DNA of 64,000 nt from Lachnospiraceae bacterium (GCA_017620975.1 JAGAUD010000022.1:9202-73201), one strand, 5' to 3'; positions 45,010 to 54,625 are shown, counted from the first letter of the stretch. The notes: a model not told the origin generated them from the sequence alone. A program made the numbers and translations.

Positions 45010-46266
45010 TCAGTCGTACAGCCCGATTTCTTCCTTCCAGATCTGATGACCGGCCGGACGGAACTCTCCGAATCCCAGGTCCTCAACCACCACCTCCAGC
45101 CGCTCCTCACTCAGCATCTGTAGCTTAAGATGAATTCGAGCTATTCCGGCAGGCATACCGTCCAGTGTCATCCGGGCAATCTTTCCATTTTTACCATTCA
45201 AGGGCGCTATGACCAGTTCCAGAGAGTCTTCTTCATGAAGATAACACTCACATTCTGTAATCGCCTCATACCAGTTGGTCCCCGCATCCAGAAGGGCGCA
45301 GTAGGAGTCTTCTCCTTTTCTCACAGCACGCATGCCGATGTTGGCTTTCAGCTTGTCCTGCCCAAGAAGCACATAGCTGCGCCCTGCGGTGCTGGCCTTT
45401 AACCGTTCCATCATGCCTAAGCAGGCCCCCTGACTGTACAGGTTATTTCCCAGAAAGACCCTTCTTCCCTGGCAAAGATAATGAAGGGATTCTTTCATAG
45501 TATCCTGGGTAAAGTCCTCTCCCACCAGATATACTGCAGAAATTCTGTCATTTCGGCATACTTTCTCTGCAATTTCCAAAAACTCTACGTCAAAAGAAGC
45601 TTCGTCCATATCTTTTGGAAACTCATACTCCTCCTGCTCTATCATCACTGCTTTCGGTGTAGTCCTTCCGTTACTCTGCATCTTACTCACCTTTAATACA
45701 GGCGACTCCATACGAAACATCACAGTTTGAAAAGCTCTCAATTCCTCCGGCTGGTGAATCATGTATTGGTAAAAACTCTCTTCGTAACTCTGGAAGCAGA
45801 TATGCCTGGCTTTCAACCCAACACCTGACAATACCCGCCCCAGCAACTCAATCATGTCGGAGTCCATCTGCTCACAGCTGATTAAGAAAGCTCCGATTCT
45901 GTCTAAGGAGCCCGCCATGGACAACAGACTGAGACTTTTCTTCACAAATAATGTTAAAAGTGCCGCCGGATCATAAGGTTCTTCCTCTATCTGAACCGGC
46001 TCACCGTCCAGTGCAAGCTGCAGCAGGTCATCCACCAGAATGCCCTCATCCTGTTCAGATGCCCGCAACGCTTCTTTGCCGTAGAGCCACTGATTCATCC
46101 CATATTTTTTGCAAAGCACCGTGGGGATGTTATAAATCTGCGTTCCGGCCACGCTGGAAGCAGTTTCCACCTTACTTGTCTCTGCACTGTAGTAACTGAT
46201 CTGGGAATTTTTTTTCCCAAGATCATAGCCTACGATTATCTTACCGTTTCCCGATTTCAATATCAT
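45010..46266 (-). CDS. Hsp70/actin-fold protein of unknown function (DUF5716-like)
   Basis: 418 residues. IIVGYDLGKKNSQISYY (about 10-26) is a phosphate-1-like motif of the actin/Hsp70/sugar kinase ATPase fold. GIARIHLKLQMLSEERLEV and other late blocks resemble the substrate-binding part of DnaK-like proteins only loosely. No membrane segment. I associate this with the Lachnospiraceae family DUF5716 from memory. It follows the giant gene by five bases. Confidence 0.7.
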   Translation of the reverse strand: MILKSGNGKIIVGYDLGKKNSQISYYSAETSKVETASSVAGTQIYNIPTVLCKKYGMNQWLYGKEALRASEQDEGILVDDLLQLALDGEPVQIEEEPYDPAALLTLFVKKSLSLLSMAGSLDRIGAFLISCEQMDSDMIELLGRVLSGVGLKARHICFQSYEESFYQYMIHQPEELRAFQTVMFRMESPVLKVSKMQSNGRTTPKAVMIEQEEYEFPKDMDEASFDVEFLEIAEKVCRNDRISAVYLVGEDFTQDTMKESLHYLCQGRRVFLGNNLYSQGACLGMMERLKASTAGRSYVLLGQDKLKANIGMRAVRKGEDSYCALLDAGTNWYEAITECECYLHEEDSLELVIAPLNGKNGKIARMTLDGMPAGIARIHLKLQMLSEERLEVVVEDLGFGEFRPAGHQIWKEEIGLYD

Positions 46267-46271
46267 CTTAA

Positions 46272-49200
46272 CTACCTCATAGAGAACAGACTGTTCCCCA
46301 GATATTCCTTATGATACAGCTCCTCCAGCTGCTCATCCATCCGCTCCCAGGCTTCCTCAGAACTGCTTTTCAGGATTTCATTGATTACATGGAACCGTCC
46401 CAGGCTGCAGTCATCACTTTCTTCCTTATGTAACATCCATGTTTGAGTAATGCCTTTTTGCCTTTTCTTTACTATGGTAAAATAGTATTGCAGCATCTCA
46501 CCGTGGAACAACACGAATTCTTTAAAGAAAATCCCACCCGGAGCTGCCGGCAGTTCTTCTGAACGCAAGGGTGACTCTTCTCCGTCTTCCTGACGGATGA
46601 TGTAGTGAATGGTCACTTTTGTATCCGGTGTCTCTCTGTGTTCCACAATGGTCTTATCCTGCAAAGGCTTTAACAATTCCTCGCAGCTGCACAGCTTTTT
46701 AAAGAAATTCAGGTGAATCCCAAGTCCCAGTATCTCCTTTAAGAATACGTGCCGGGCATAGACCTGCTCCTCATCCTCAGGCTCCTGCTTTTGGGCAAAA
46801 AATTTCAGGCAGGCGAGCTTTTCCAAGGTTCCCACAGGCACTTCTTCTCCATATAACTTCACAATTTTCCGGAAAATAAAATCATCCGTTTCTTTATCCT
46901 CTGCAAGGTACTCATAGGCACATCTTCTCAGGAAAGCCATCACGATATCTTTCCGGGCTTCTCCTTTCAGATAATATCGGAAGGATTCCATTCCCCGCTC
47001 GGTAGCGCCTCCCGTCAGCAGGAGCTGCTCCAATAATCTTTCGCATATCGGGAAGATATCCACATCATAAGCCTTGCAGACACCTTGTATCCTCTCAAGC
47101 TCCGACATTGTCCCCTGATAATGGAAAGAAAGATACTTGAGAACCGATCCCTCATACTTTCCCTGACGAAAAGCACAGGCAGCAGCTTCCGTCAACACTG
47201 CATCCTGTATACCGGCAGTCTGGTCTGTCAAAAAGCTGCACAGACGGATAAGTACCTGCGGTTCCATACCCACAGGCCCAAACTTCATGAGCCAGTCATA
47301 GGCCTTGTCCATCTTTTCCCGAAGGACCAGATTGCTCAGTACCTCTCTACGAGAGGAAGCATCCAGCACTTCCCAGGAAATCTGCCCCAGAAATTCATCC
47401 AGACCGGCTTCCTTTCCATCTTCTTTATAATGAGAAAGAAGATGCATCTGTATCCGTCCTTTAATAAATTCAGAAAGTACGGGGGACTGAAGCAGTTTCT
47501 TCCCTCTCTCCACGATATCCTGAGGCAGACTATTCTGCTTCCTGCTCCTGTCCCAGAGATATTTCTCCCATTCCACACCCGCCTTTTGCCCCGGAGTCAT
47601 ATAAACAGCCGTCATATCTGTAAAAGGCTCAGGATTCATCAGTGCCTCTACCGTATACGGAATCGTAGCCGCATATCGGTTGCCCGCCATATCCTCCAGA
47701 ATGATAGTATCTTTTTCATTATAAATCGGTATCCAGATACTTCTATTCGTCAGCGGATACCTTGACGCATTCATCAGATCCGGACGATACACATACACTG
47801 CTGAAATATTGGAATTTTCTATTGTTATCATTTTGGCAAAAAGCAATCTTGTAAGACTATCCGCCAAAGGTACGGAGAACATGGCAGGTACCAACAGCTC
47901 CTGATACAGATACGCCAGATGGCTGTTGATATGTTCCTTGATGATCTGATCCACCACGAACCGCTCCATCCGTTCTCTGTAGCGTTCCAGCAGGTCCTCG
48001 CATTTCTCGCGATGCTTTAACAAGTAATAATATAAATACGCCGCATGCTCATAATCCATATTGGACTGCCATGCAAAATACATCAGAGCTTTCCTGGAAA
48101 TATCCGGTTCCTCTTCCGGATTCATGGAAGAGACATAAAATTCATACAGTCTGGTCAGTCTCAATTCCTTCTCGACACCCAGTTCATACCACTCGTAGGC
48201 TTCTTTATCTACTCTGCCGCCTTTGATCAGCTGCGCGCAAATTTCCTGAAGCACCCTGGTATCCTCTTTGCGGCGGTAACAGATCATCAATGTCTTCAAA
48301 AGAACCGGCGTATATTCCCGTTTTCTTGCTGCCAGATAAAGCAGCTGCTCCAGAAGTTCCGGACTCAACAGCTCTTTGCGGACGCCATAAAAGAGCACTT
48401 GCACCTCAAAGTCCCCCAGCTTGCGCAGCAGCGCAGGGTTGTTACTTAAGGTAATCAGTGCTTCCAGATACCAAACCGGGCTGCTGCAGCCGTAACCGAA
48501 CTGTCTCTCAAGCAATGCCCATCTGGAGGCATTGTCTTTCTGGTATTCCGGAGAAAGATACATCAGAAGCCAGGCCGCTTTCCAGGAGGTGCGGTTTCTT
48601 CCCAAAATATCCTCTATCCGAGCGGTAACTCTTCTTACATATTCCCTGTCATGATCGACCAGCGTCGTCAGATAGAGATAATACGCCAATAATGCCGGAT
48701 TATCTTCTCCCTGTTTTTCCATCAGTTCCATGGCATGGGTCAGCACCCAGCTGCCCTCGTGGGCTCTTTCCCGGGTAATGAGAAGCTGCGCCTGGAACAG
48801 ACGCGCCACCACATCCTGATCGTCCATTGCAACCAGATGTTCTACCAGACTACCGGTCTCTTTCAGCCACTCAGCATTAGTGGTCTTCTTCATGCGATAC
48901 ATCAGATAAGAATCCATCAGTTGTGCCAGAAGGCGCTTTCTTTCCAGGCGGGCAGATTGATACCTGCCATTACCCTCACCCACCAGAACATGAACAGGCA
49001 TCTTAAGGGTCACAGCAGTACTGCAAAGACATACATTTCCAAAGTTCTTGCCTCTGTGCAGCTGATCCGGATCGATGTATACCGGAATGGTACACTGATT
49101 TCCCAGAAAATCATCCTCTGTGATCACCTCTTTCTCCGTAAAAACAAAGGCTCCTTCCGTGATAATCTGAAAACCGGTGTATCCCCAGCCATCCTTACAG

Positions 49201-49838
49201 ATCGTCACGGAAAGCTCCGTCATTTCCACGGGATTGCTGCAAGTCAGTACCTCCTCCCGAAAGCCATAATGCACAGCTTGTTTCTTCCCACAGGCGATCA
49301 GAAATTCTTCCATATTGCGCTGATTCCCCGGCTTTGCACTTAAGCCACGATAGAGATCCATGTACTTTCTGTCATTTCCTTTTAGCAGCTGCAGGAACTG
49401 AGGTCCGTAAAACAGGCTCACCGCTTCTCCCCAGTCATTTCTTGCAAGTGATGCAAACTGGTTCAGATTCTTGATTTCCCCCTGAGAGGACTCTATCACC
49501 GGATTCGCTGTATGCACAATAAAGGGCAGCATATACTCCCCCTGATTGCTGATAAAGCAAAGTTCTCCTTTGACCTCATCCCCGTTTTCCAGATAGGTAC
49601 CGTAAAACCTAAAGCCAATGGTATCCTGAGAACCGGAAAATTCCCGGTTTAAGATTTCCAGCCGCAGGTCCGGGCTTACAATATATCCCCAGGTGTCTTC
49701 TGTACCATAAACAGTAAGGGTGCCCTCATAAAGGGCACCCGGTACAAGGTTCAATTCCATTTGTTCACAGGAAAACTCGAGAGGATTTCTTGCCTCTTTG
49801 GACGTTTCTTCCATGATGTGCTGCATGATATTCTGCAT
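46272..49838 (-). CDS. 1188-residue uncharacterised protein (DUF5717-like)
   Basis: No signal peptide or clear membrane helix. The N-terminal third (about 1-290) is beta-rich and alternates FSCEQMELNLVPGALYEGTLTVYG-like strands, suggesting Ig-like domains. The rest is mostly helical with TPR-like stretches, and the last 150 residues are beta-rich again. I recall Lachnospiraceae proteins of this size named DUF5717 lying next to DUF5716 genes. Function unknown. AAAGGAG lies about 10 bases before the ATG. Confidence 0.75.
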   Translation of the reverse strand: MQNIMQHIMEETSKEARNPLEFSCEQMELNLVPGALYEGTLTVYGTEDTWGYIVSPDLRLEILNREFSGSQDTIGFRFYGTYLENGDEVKGELCFISNQGEYMLPFIVHTANPVIESSQGEIKNLNQFASLARNDWGEAVSLFYGPQFLQLLKGNDRKYMDLYRGLSAKPGNQRNMEEFLIACGKKQAVHYGFREEVLTCSNPVEMTELSVTICKDGWGYTGFQIITEGAFVFTEKEVITEDDFLGNQCTIPVYIDPDQLHRGKNFGNVCLCSTAVTLKMPVHVLVGEGNGRYQSARLERKRLLAQLMDSYLMYRMKKTTNAEWLKETGSLVEHLVAMDDQDVVARLFQAQLLITRERAHEGSWVLTHAMELMEKQGEDNPALLAYYLYLTTLVDHDREYVRRVTARIEDILGRNRTSWKAAWLLMYLSPEYQKDNASRWALLERQFGYGCSSPVWYLEALITLSNNPALLRKLGDFEVQVLFYGVRKELLSPELLEQLLYLAARKREYTPVLLKTLMICYRRKEDTRVLQEICAQLIKGGRVDKEAYEWYELGVEKELRLTRLYEFYVSSMNPEEEPDISRKALMYFAWQSNMDYEHAAYLYYYLLKHREKCEDLLERYRERMERFVVDQIIKEHINSHLAYLYQELLVPAMFSVPLADSLTRLLFAKMITIENSNISAVYVYRPDLMNASRYPLTNRSIWIPIYNEKDTIILEDMAGNRYAATIPYTVEALMNPEPFTDMTAVYMTPGQKAGVEWEKYLWDRSRKQNSLPQDIVERGKKLLQSPVLSEFIKGRIQMHLLSHYKEDGKEAGLDEFLGQISWEVLDASSRREVLSNLVLREKMDKAYDWLMKFGPVGMEPQVLIRLCSFLTDQTAGIQDAVLTEAAACAFRQGKYEGSVLKYLSFHYQGTMSELERIQGVCKAYDVDIFPICERLLEQLLLTGGATERGMESFRYYLKGEARKDIVMAFLRRCAYEYLAEDKETDDFIFRKIVKLYGEEVPVGTLEKLACLKFFAQKQEPEDEEQVYARHVFLKEILGLGIHLNFFKKLCSCEELLKPLQDKTIVEHRETPDTKVTIHYIIRQEDGEESPLRSEELPAAPGGIFFKEFVLFHGEMLQYYFTIVKKRQKGITQTWMLHKEESDDCSLGRFHVINEILKSSSEEAWERMDEQLEELYHKEYLGNSLFSMR

Positions 49839-49867
49839 TGTGTAACCGCTCCTTTACTATTATCATT

Positions 49868-49896
49868 AGTTTATCATAGCACCGGAGTGTTTTCAA
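49868..49896 (-). promoter_or_regulatory. Promoter of the DUF5717-DUF5716-TPR operon
   Basis: Minus strand TTGAAA, 17-bp spacer, TAAACT, about 30 bases before the giant gene's start codon. Confidence 0.6.
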
Positions 49897-49904
49897 CCTT
49901 TTTA

Positions 49905-50768
49905 CTACTCCATGTTCAGCTTTTTGGTGATGATGTAGTTGCTGAGGAAATAGAGAACAATTGCGGTTATCAGGTTGATCAGAATGCTGATGGTATATGT
50001 GGGGGTGGTGGTCATGCTCAGGGTTACGTTAACTTCCTCTATCATCTGCTGGGTGGTGTAGAAGGTTATAGGGATCATAACCAGGCTGGTAATGATCTGG
50101 AGGGCAACGGTGATGGCAAAGTAACTGATGATGGACATCATTACTTTGTGTTTGGAGGACAGCTGTCCTATGGTGATGGCACCGAACAGAATCGTCATGG
50201 AGCAGAAAGCACCTATGATGATCTGAAGCAGGTAAAGAAGCGATTCTCCCACAATGCCGATTCCAAGGACGGACTCTATGGCACGTATGATATCATCCCG
50301 GCTGGCTGCCAGTTCCTCGAAAATGTTCATTCCTTCATAAGACATGACCTTGCCGCCGATTGTCAGAATCAGTGCGACCATGGAGAGGAGCATCACCACC
50401 GTTATCAGAAGATACCAGATGCCTGCCACGAATGTCTTGCTGATCAGGAGCTGGTGAGAGCTAACCGGTAATGTATGGGTCAGGTAGCCTTCGTCGGAGT
50501 ACATGGATTTGAAGAAGTGAACTCCAAGATAAATGAATGCGCCATATACCACGCCGATCATTGCAAAAATGTACAGGACCAGCAGCATGATCTTCAATAT
50601 CAGCATGGGGGTAAATCCGGAATTGCTGCCACCAAGCAGAAAGTCCGATATGGAAGGCAGGCAGAAAAACAGGCAGCTTACCGTTGTCATGATGACCAGG
50701 AAAAGGATCAGGGAACCACATACTTTTGCAGTATTTTTCCATTCATATTTCACTAATTTTCCTAACAT
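49905..50768 (-). CDS. ABC-2-type exporter permease
   Basis: 287 residues with six hydrophobic segments in the ABC-2 pattern (LILFLVIMTTVSCLFFCLP, then LLITVVMLLSMVALILTIGG and others). Partner of the ATPase upstream: its ATG overlaps the last codons of the ATPase gene and uses a GGGAGGTG site inside it. Substrate unknown. Confidence 0.85.
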   Translation of the reverse strand: MLGKLVKYEWKNTAKVCGSLILFLVIMTTVSCLFFCLPSISDFLLGGSNSGFTPMLILKIMLLVLYIFAMIGVVYGAFIYLGVHFFKSMYSDEGYLTHTLPVSSHQLLISKTFVAGIWYLLITVVMLLSMVALILTIGGKVMSYEGMNIFEELAASRDDIIRAIESVLGIGIVGESLLYLLQIIIGAFCSMTILFGAITIGQLSSKHKVMMSIISYFAITVALQIITSLVMIPITFYTTQQMIEEVNVTLSMTTTPTYTISILINLITAIVLYFLSNYIITKKLNME

Positions 50769-51463
50769 GAGAACACCTCCCTAAAGTATGCATCCACGGA
50801 TTTGCCGTGCTGCTGTCTGATATTGTCTACGGAAGTATACAGTATCAACTGACCGTATCTTAAGAAAATCACTTCATCCAGTACACTCTCAATGTCCCCG
50901 ATCAAATGAGTGGACAGAAGGACGCTGGCCCGGGGATTGTAATTGTTGATGATGGTGCGCAAAATATAGTCTCTCGCTGCCGGATCTACACCTGCAATGG
51001 GCTCATCCAGGATGTACAAGTCTGCTTCCCTGCTCATCACAAGTATCAACTGTACTTTCTCCTTGTTGCCTTTGGAAAGTGCTTTCAGCCTAGTGTTTGC
51101 ATCAATGTCCAGGCTTTCTAACATAGCAAATGCCTTTTCTTTGGAAAAATCAGTATAAAAATCCGCAAAATAGTCCAGTACATCCCCTATTTTCTGTCCG
51201 TTTCCCAGATAATTCCTGTCAGGCAGGTAAGAAATCCTCGCCTTGGTCTCCACACCCGGTTCCTGCCCGTTGATCAATATCTTACCACCGGTGGGTGTCA
51301 GCAGGCCGTTCATCATCTTGATCAGTGTGGTCTTGCCGCTGCCGTTAGGTCCCAGTAATCCGATGATCTTCCCCCTGGGAACGGTCAGTGACAGATTATT
51401 GATCGCCACTTTATTCTTGTCATAGGTCTTGGTCAAACCTGTAATTTCAATTAATTCACTCAT
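50762..51463 (-). CDS. ABC transporter ATP-binding protein
   Basis: 233 residues. Walker A GPNGSGKTT, signature-like LSKGNKEKV, Walker B LYILDEPIAGVDP, H-loop STHL. Common form in GntR-controlled exporter operons. Start at MSELIEITG, preceded by GAGGGAG; two earlier in-frame ATGs overlap the gntR stop. Confidence 0.92.
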   Translation of the reverse strand: MSELIEITGLTKTYDKNKVAINNLSLTVPRGKIIGLLGPNGSGKTTLIKMMNGLLTPTGGKILINGQEPGVETKARISYLPDRNYLGNGQKIGDVLDYFADFYTDFSKEKAFAMLESLDIDANTRLKALSKGNKEKVQLILVMSREADLYILDEPIAGVDPAARDYILRTIINNYNPRASVLLSTHLIGDIESVLDEVIFLRYGQLILYTSVDNIRQQHGKSVDAYFREVFSC

Positions 51464-51471
51464 ACTCTCCC

Positions 51472-51834
51472 TCATTTCTGCAGCCATTGCTGCACTTGTT
51501 CCATGATCTGCGGCTGCGTATAACCAAGTTCTTTCATTTTATTGAAAAAATCTTCCATATGCGCCTGTGCCAGCTGCTGCCGTATGCTGCCTATCAGTTC
51601 CGTGTTCTCCGTCACTATACGCCCGTTGGTGCGCTGTGTGACGATCAGACCGCTGCGCTCCAGTTCTGCAAAGGCTTTCTGCATCGTGTTGGGGTTCACT
51701 GCAGCTGTGGCTGCAAGCTCTCTTACGCTGGGAAGCCTTCCTCCGGGCTCGTAACAGCCGGATACGATCTGCATTTGGATCCGTTCTACAAGCTGGGCGT
51801 AGATTGGACGGTCAGAATCCAGTTGCCATGCCAT
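51472..51834 (-). CDS. GntR-family (YtrA subfamily) transcriptional regulator
   Basis: 120 residues. N-terminal winged helix RLPSVRELAATAAVNPNTMQKA with a short C-terminal dimerisation tail, the YtrA type that represses its own ABC operon, usually in response to cell-envelope stress. Start MAWQLDSDRP after AAAGGAG; the frame is open 63 codons upstream over the promoter. Confidence 0.93.
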   Translation of the reverse strand: MAWQLDSDRPIYAQLVERIQMQIVSGCYEPGGRLPSVRELAATAAVNPNTMQKAFAELERSGLIVTQRTNGRIVTENTELIGSIRQQLAQAHMEDFFNKMKELGYTQPQIMEQVQQWLQK

Positions 51835-51912
51835 GTTATTGCTCCTTTCTGTGATGTTAAGCTTTCTATGTGGATTGAGAAGCTTGCGTTGTTGTATTAT
51901 CTTCTTAATACA

Positions 51913-51941
51913 ATCATACATAATATATAGTGTTTTGTCAA
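51913..51941 (-). promoter_or_regulatory. Promoter of the gntR-ABC operon
   Basis: Minus strand TTGACA, 17-bp spacer, TATGAT, about 75 bases before the gntR start codon. Confidence 0.8.
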
Positions 51942-51974
51942 GGGGGAACTGAACCAAAAGCTGCTTTTCACCAA

Positions 51975-52002
51975 TTGACAAATCCCTCCTGCGCGTTATA
52001 AT
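51975..52002 (+). promoter_or_regulatory. Promoter of the SGNH hydrolase remnant
   Basis: TTGACA, 16-bp spacer, TATAAT. A consensus promoter in front of a gene that appears broken. Confidence 0.8.
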
Positions 52003-52037
52003 GAAGCTAAACTGTAAATGCAAAGGAGAATTTCCCC

Positions 52038-52475
52038 ATGGAATCTTATATTAACCTTGATAAAAATATGATCGTAAATACCACCATCGGCGACGCCGAG
52101 GTAACCTGGTACGACGTGCGACGTGCACCGTTTTCCCTGCACGGGCTGTACGAGCCCCGGACCGAAGCCTTCTTCCATCGCCTGCCCCTGGACGTTGCAG
52201 CAGCGACAAGCGAGGCCGTCGATAGGCTCAGCCAGGAATCTGCCGGCGGCCGTGTGCGTTTTTCTACAGATTCACCCTACATCATGTCTTCTTACCTGAA
52301 GGCTCGTCAGGCAGGGGATGAGAATGTATACTTTATCGATGGTATGAGTTTCTTTGTAGAGCCTCATCAGTACGATTTCTCTATGGATGGCGTTCATCCC
52401 AATGATGCCGGGTTCCATCGCATGGCGGACGGCATTGGGACGGTGATTCGACATATTTTTGAAAAGGGGATGTAA
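52038..52475 (+). pseudogene. SGNH/GDSL hydrolase with a large internal in-frame deletion
   Basis: 145 residues where the family has about 350-390. Residues 1-85 (VTWYDVRRAPFSLHGLY, LPLDVAAATSEAV, GGRVRFSTDSPYI) are the N-terminal domain found before clostridial SGNH hydrolases. Residues about 87-145 (DENVYFIDGMSFF, then DGVHPNDAGFHRMADGIG) are the C-terminal block V with the catalytic Asp-x-x-His. The GDS serine block and the Gly and Asn blocks are gone, joined in frame after SPYI. Cannot be an active esterase. Promoter and ribosome-binding site (AAAGGAG) are intact. Confidence 0.75.
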
Positions 52476-52568
52476 ACGTTTTTACCGGAGGATATCAGCT
52501 GCCATTGCAGTCAATATTCCCGATATTTGCTATTTTCATATGCTCTTTAAAAATTTGGGAGAGAAAAA

Positions 52569-53459
52569 ATGAAGCAGACAAGCACAAATGAAATCGGAAA
52601 GATAATCGATAAAAACGGCAATCAGCTCCTTAGAATGTGGAATGTAGAAGTACCTTGGGGGAAGCGCCCTTTGCAGCACCATCAGCATTTTAACTTTGAA
52701 ATCATGTATGTAAATTTCGGAAATGGTACCTATACTACGGAAAATAAGGATTATCCTATTTCAGCAGGAGATCTTTTTGTCTTTTCCAGCAATGAATTTC
52801 ATTGTATTACGGATGTAGGGTGCGACGGCCTTCGCATTACAAATCTGCACTTTAACCCACAATTTATATGGAGCAACACCTCAGACAGCAATACGAACAT
52901 TAATATGAACTTTTGCTTCTCCCATCATCCTGATTTTTCTAATCGTATTGCTGCTGATGCCAAAGAACCAATGTCTTTGCTGCTGCAGCTGCAAACAGAG
53001 CTGGAAACGAATGAAAAAGAATGCCACCTGTGCGTCAGGGCATTGCTCCATCTGCTGCTGGTGTCTCTGGTCAGGAATTATAATTATCTGGATACCCAAT
53101 CCAGCATCAGCCACCAGCAGCTGCACAGCATTCAGCATACCCTGCATTACATCGATAAACATTTCACTGAAAAAATAACTCTGCAGGAGCTCTCCTCTCT
53201 TGCGGGACTTACTCCCACGTACTTTTCTACTTTTTTTAAGCAGGTAGTAGGGATATCACTGTGGAACTATATTAATTATAAGAGAATTGACATGGCCATC
53301 CGCCTTATTACCTCTGATGGGCTCAGAAAGAATATGATTGATATCGCCGCTGAATGTGGCTTTAACAATACTGCTAATTTTAATAAGACTTTTAAGCAGA
53401 TTACCGGGATGACGCCGAGTGATTATAAGAAGAATGGCGGGGTTGTGGAGATTAGTTAA
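52569..53459 (+). CDS. AraC-family transcriptional regulator
   Basis: 296 residues. N-terminal cupin domain (HHQHFNFEIMYV, ISAGDLFVFSSNEFH) and C-terminal double helix-turn-helix (about 190-290, ITLQELSSLAGLTPTYFS and DIAAECGFNNTANFNKTFKQITGMTPSDYKK). Sugar-responsive type. GGGAGAG precedes the ATG. The regulated genes are not evident; the convergent isomerase cluster is a candidate. Confidence 0.93.
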   Translation: MKQTSTNEIGKIIDKNGNQLLRMWNVEVPWGKRPLQHHQHFNFEIMYVNFGNGTYTTENKDYPISAGDLFVFSSNEFHCITDVGCDGLRITNLHFNPQFIWSNTSDSNTNINMNFCFSHHPDFSNRIAADAKEPMSLLLQLQTELETNEKECHLCVRALLHLLLVSLVRNYNYLDTQSSISHQQLHSIQHTLHYIDKHFTEKITLQELSSLAGLTPTYFSTFFKQVVGISLWNYINYKRIDMAIRLITSDGLRKNMIDIAAECGFNNTANFNKTFKQITGMTPSDYKKNGGVVEIS

Positions 53460-53465
53460 CTCTCA

Positions 53466-53578
53466 CCCAGATAGAAGATAAGCAATATGAGACCACTCTT
53501 TTAGCAAATGGAATTCTTTCGGAAAGAATCAGGAAATACGGCTTTGCTTTTGAAGGGAAGAAAGTATTGATTGGATAG
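53466..53578 (+). pseudogene. 3' remnant of an AAA-ATPase/DUF1703-family gene
   Basis: The plus strand frame ending at TAG 53576-53578 encodes IEDKQYETTLLANGILSER followed by IRKYGFAFEGKKVLIG. This is the conserved C-terminal end of the AAA-ATPase_like/DUF1703 nuclease family (YGIAF.GK.v). No upstream part exists: the previous gene ends at 53459. A different member of the family is intact at 30996-32582. Confidence 0.65.
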
Positions 53579-53593
53579 TTTACAGAATAATTT

Positions 53594-53631
53594 ACGCTGC
53601 CCCTGTACAATGACAGGAGCAGCGTTTTTTA
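53594..53631. terminator. Terminator between convergent units
   Basis: ACGCTGCCCCTGT pairs with ACAGGAGCAGCGT (one mismatch), with T6 on the plus strand. Can end both the rightward unit and the leftward isomerase operon. Confidence 0.8.
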
Positions 53632-53652
53632 TAAAACTAATTACGTTTCAGC

Positions 53653-54618
53653 CTATGCCCACCACATCTCGCCTGCGGTCTCATAGATAATGGTATTCTT
53701 AAGAAGTGCAATTGCCTTCTCCAGTCCTTCCTTAGGAGACATGAGTCCATCTTCATGCTCAATGCTGATAGCTCCGTCATATCCTACAGCCTTCAAAGTA
53801 CTGATGATATTGTTCCATACTTCCTGGGAATGTCCGTAACCAACAGTACGGAATACCCATGCTCTGTTCAGGATATCGCCGTATTCCTGGGTATCCAGAA
53901 CACCGATCTTAGCAGTATTGGCTGCATCAATCTTGGTATCTTTTGCATGGAAGTGGTAGATAGCGCCCCGGAGCATCTTGATTGCTTCGCAAGGGTCGAT
54001 TCCCTGCCAGAACAGGTGGCTGGGGTCAACGTTGGCACCGATCATATCACCTACTGCTGCACGCAGCTTTAACAGAGTGGAAGGATTGTATACGCAGAAT
54101 CCGGGATGCATCTCAAATGCAATTTTCTTGATACCGATCTCCGCTGCCAGCTTCGTGGTCTCCTTCCAGTAAGGAATCACTACTTCGTTCCACTGCCAAT
54201 CTAAGATATCCAGGTACTCAGGCGGCCATGCACAGGTTACCCAGTTAGGGTTCTGGGAATTCTCACAGTCACCAGGGCATCCGGAGAAACCGATCATGGT
54301 ATCTACTCCCAGCTGTACTGCAACTTTCATTGCATCTACGAATTCTTCGTGGAAACGCTTTGCGATTTCCTTGTTGGGATGTACAGGGTTGCCGTGGCAA
54401 GCCAATGCAGACAGCTTCATGTTATATTTCTTAAGGAGTGCTTTGAATTCTTCAATTTTCTCCGGATGAGCAAGGTATTCCTTGGGATCCAGATGAGCCT
54501 TTCCGGGATATCCGCCTGCACCGATTTCCAGGCTGTCTACTCCGAGGCTGCTTAAATATGCTAATGCTTCTTCCAGGTTCATCTGATTGAGAACCGGGGA
54601 CATTACTGAAAGTTCCAT
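53653..54618 (-). CDS. Sugar phosphate isomerase/epimerase (TIM barrel)
   Basis: 321 residues, AP-endonuclease-2-like TIM barrel. Conserved metal-site segments: SLEIGAGGYPGKAH near the N-terminus, FEMHPGFCVYNP, GANVDPSHLFWQGIDP, HFHAKDTK and SIEHEDGLM, giving the usual Glu/Asp/His ligands. Start MELSVMSPV after AAAGGATG. Last gene of a four-gene leftward operon, seven bases after the oxidoreductase gene. Substrate unknown; a keto-sugar or inositol-type intermediate is plausible. Confidence 0.88.
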   Translation of the reverse strand: MELSVMSPVLNQMNLEEALAYLSSLGVDSLEIGAGGYPGKAHLDPKEYLAHPEKIEEFKALLKKYNMKLSALACHGNPVHPNKEIAKRFHEEFVDAMKVAVQLGVDTMIGFSGCPGDCENSQNPNWVTCAWPPEYLDILDWQWNEVVIPYWKETTKLAAEIGIKKIAFEMHPGFCVYNPSTLLKLRAAVGDMIGANVDPSHLFWQGIDPCEAIKMLRGAIYHFHAKDTKIDAANTAKIGVLDTQEYGDILNRAWVFRTVGYGHSQEVWNNIISTLKAVGYDGAISIEHEDGLMSPKEGLEKAIALLKNTIIYETAGEMWWA

Positions 54619-54625
54619 AAATTTA

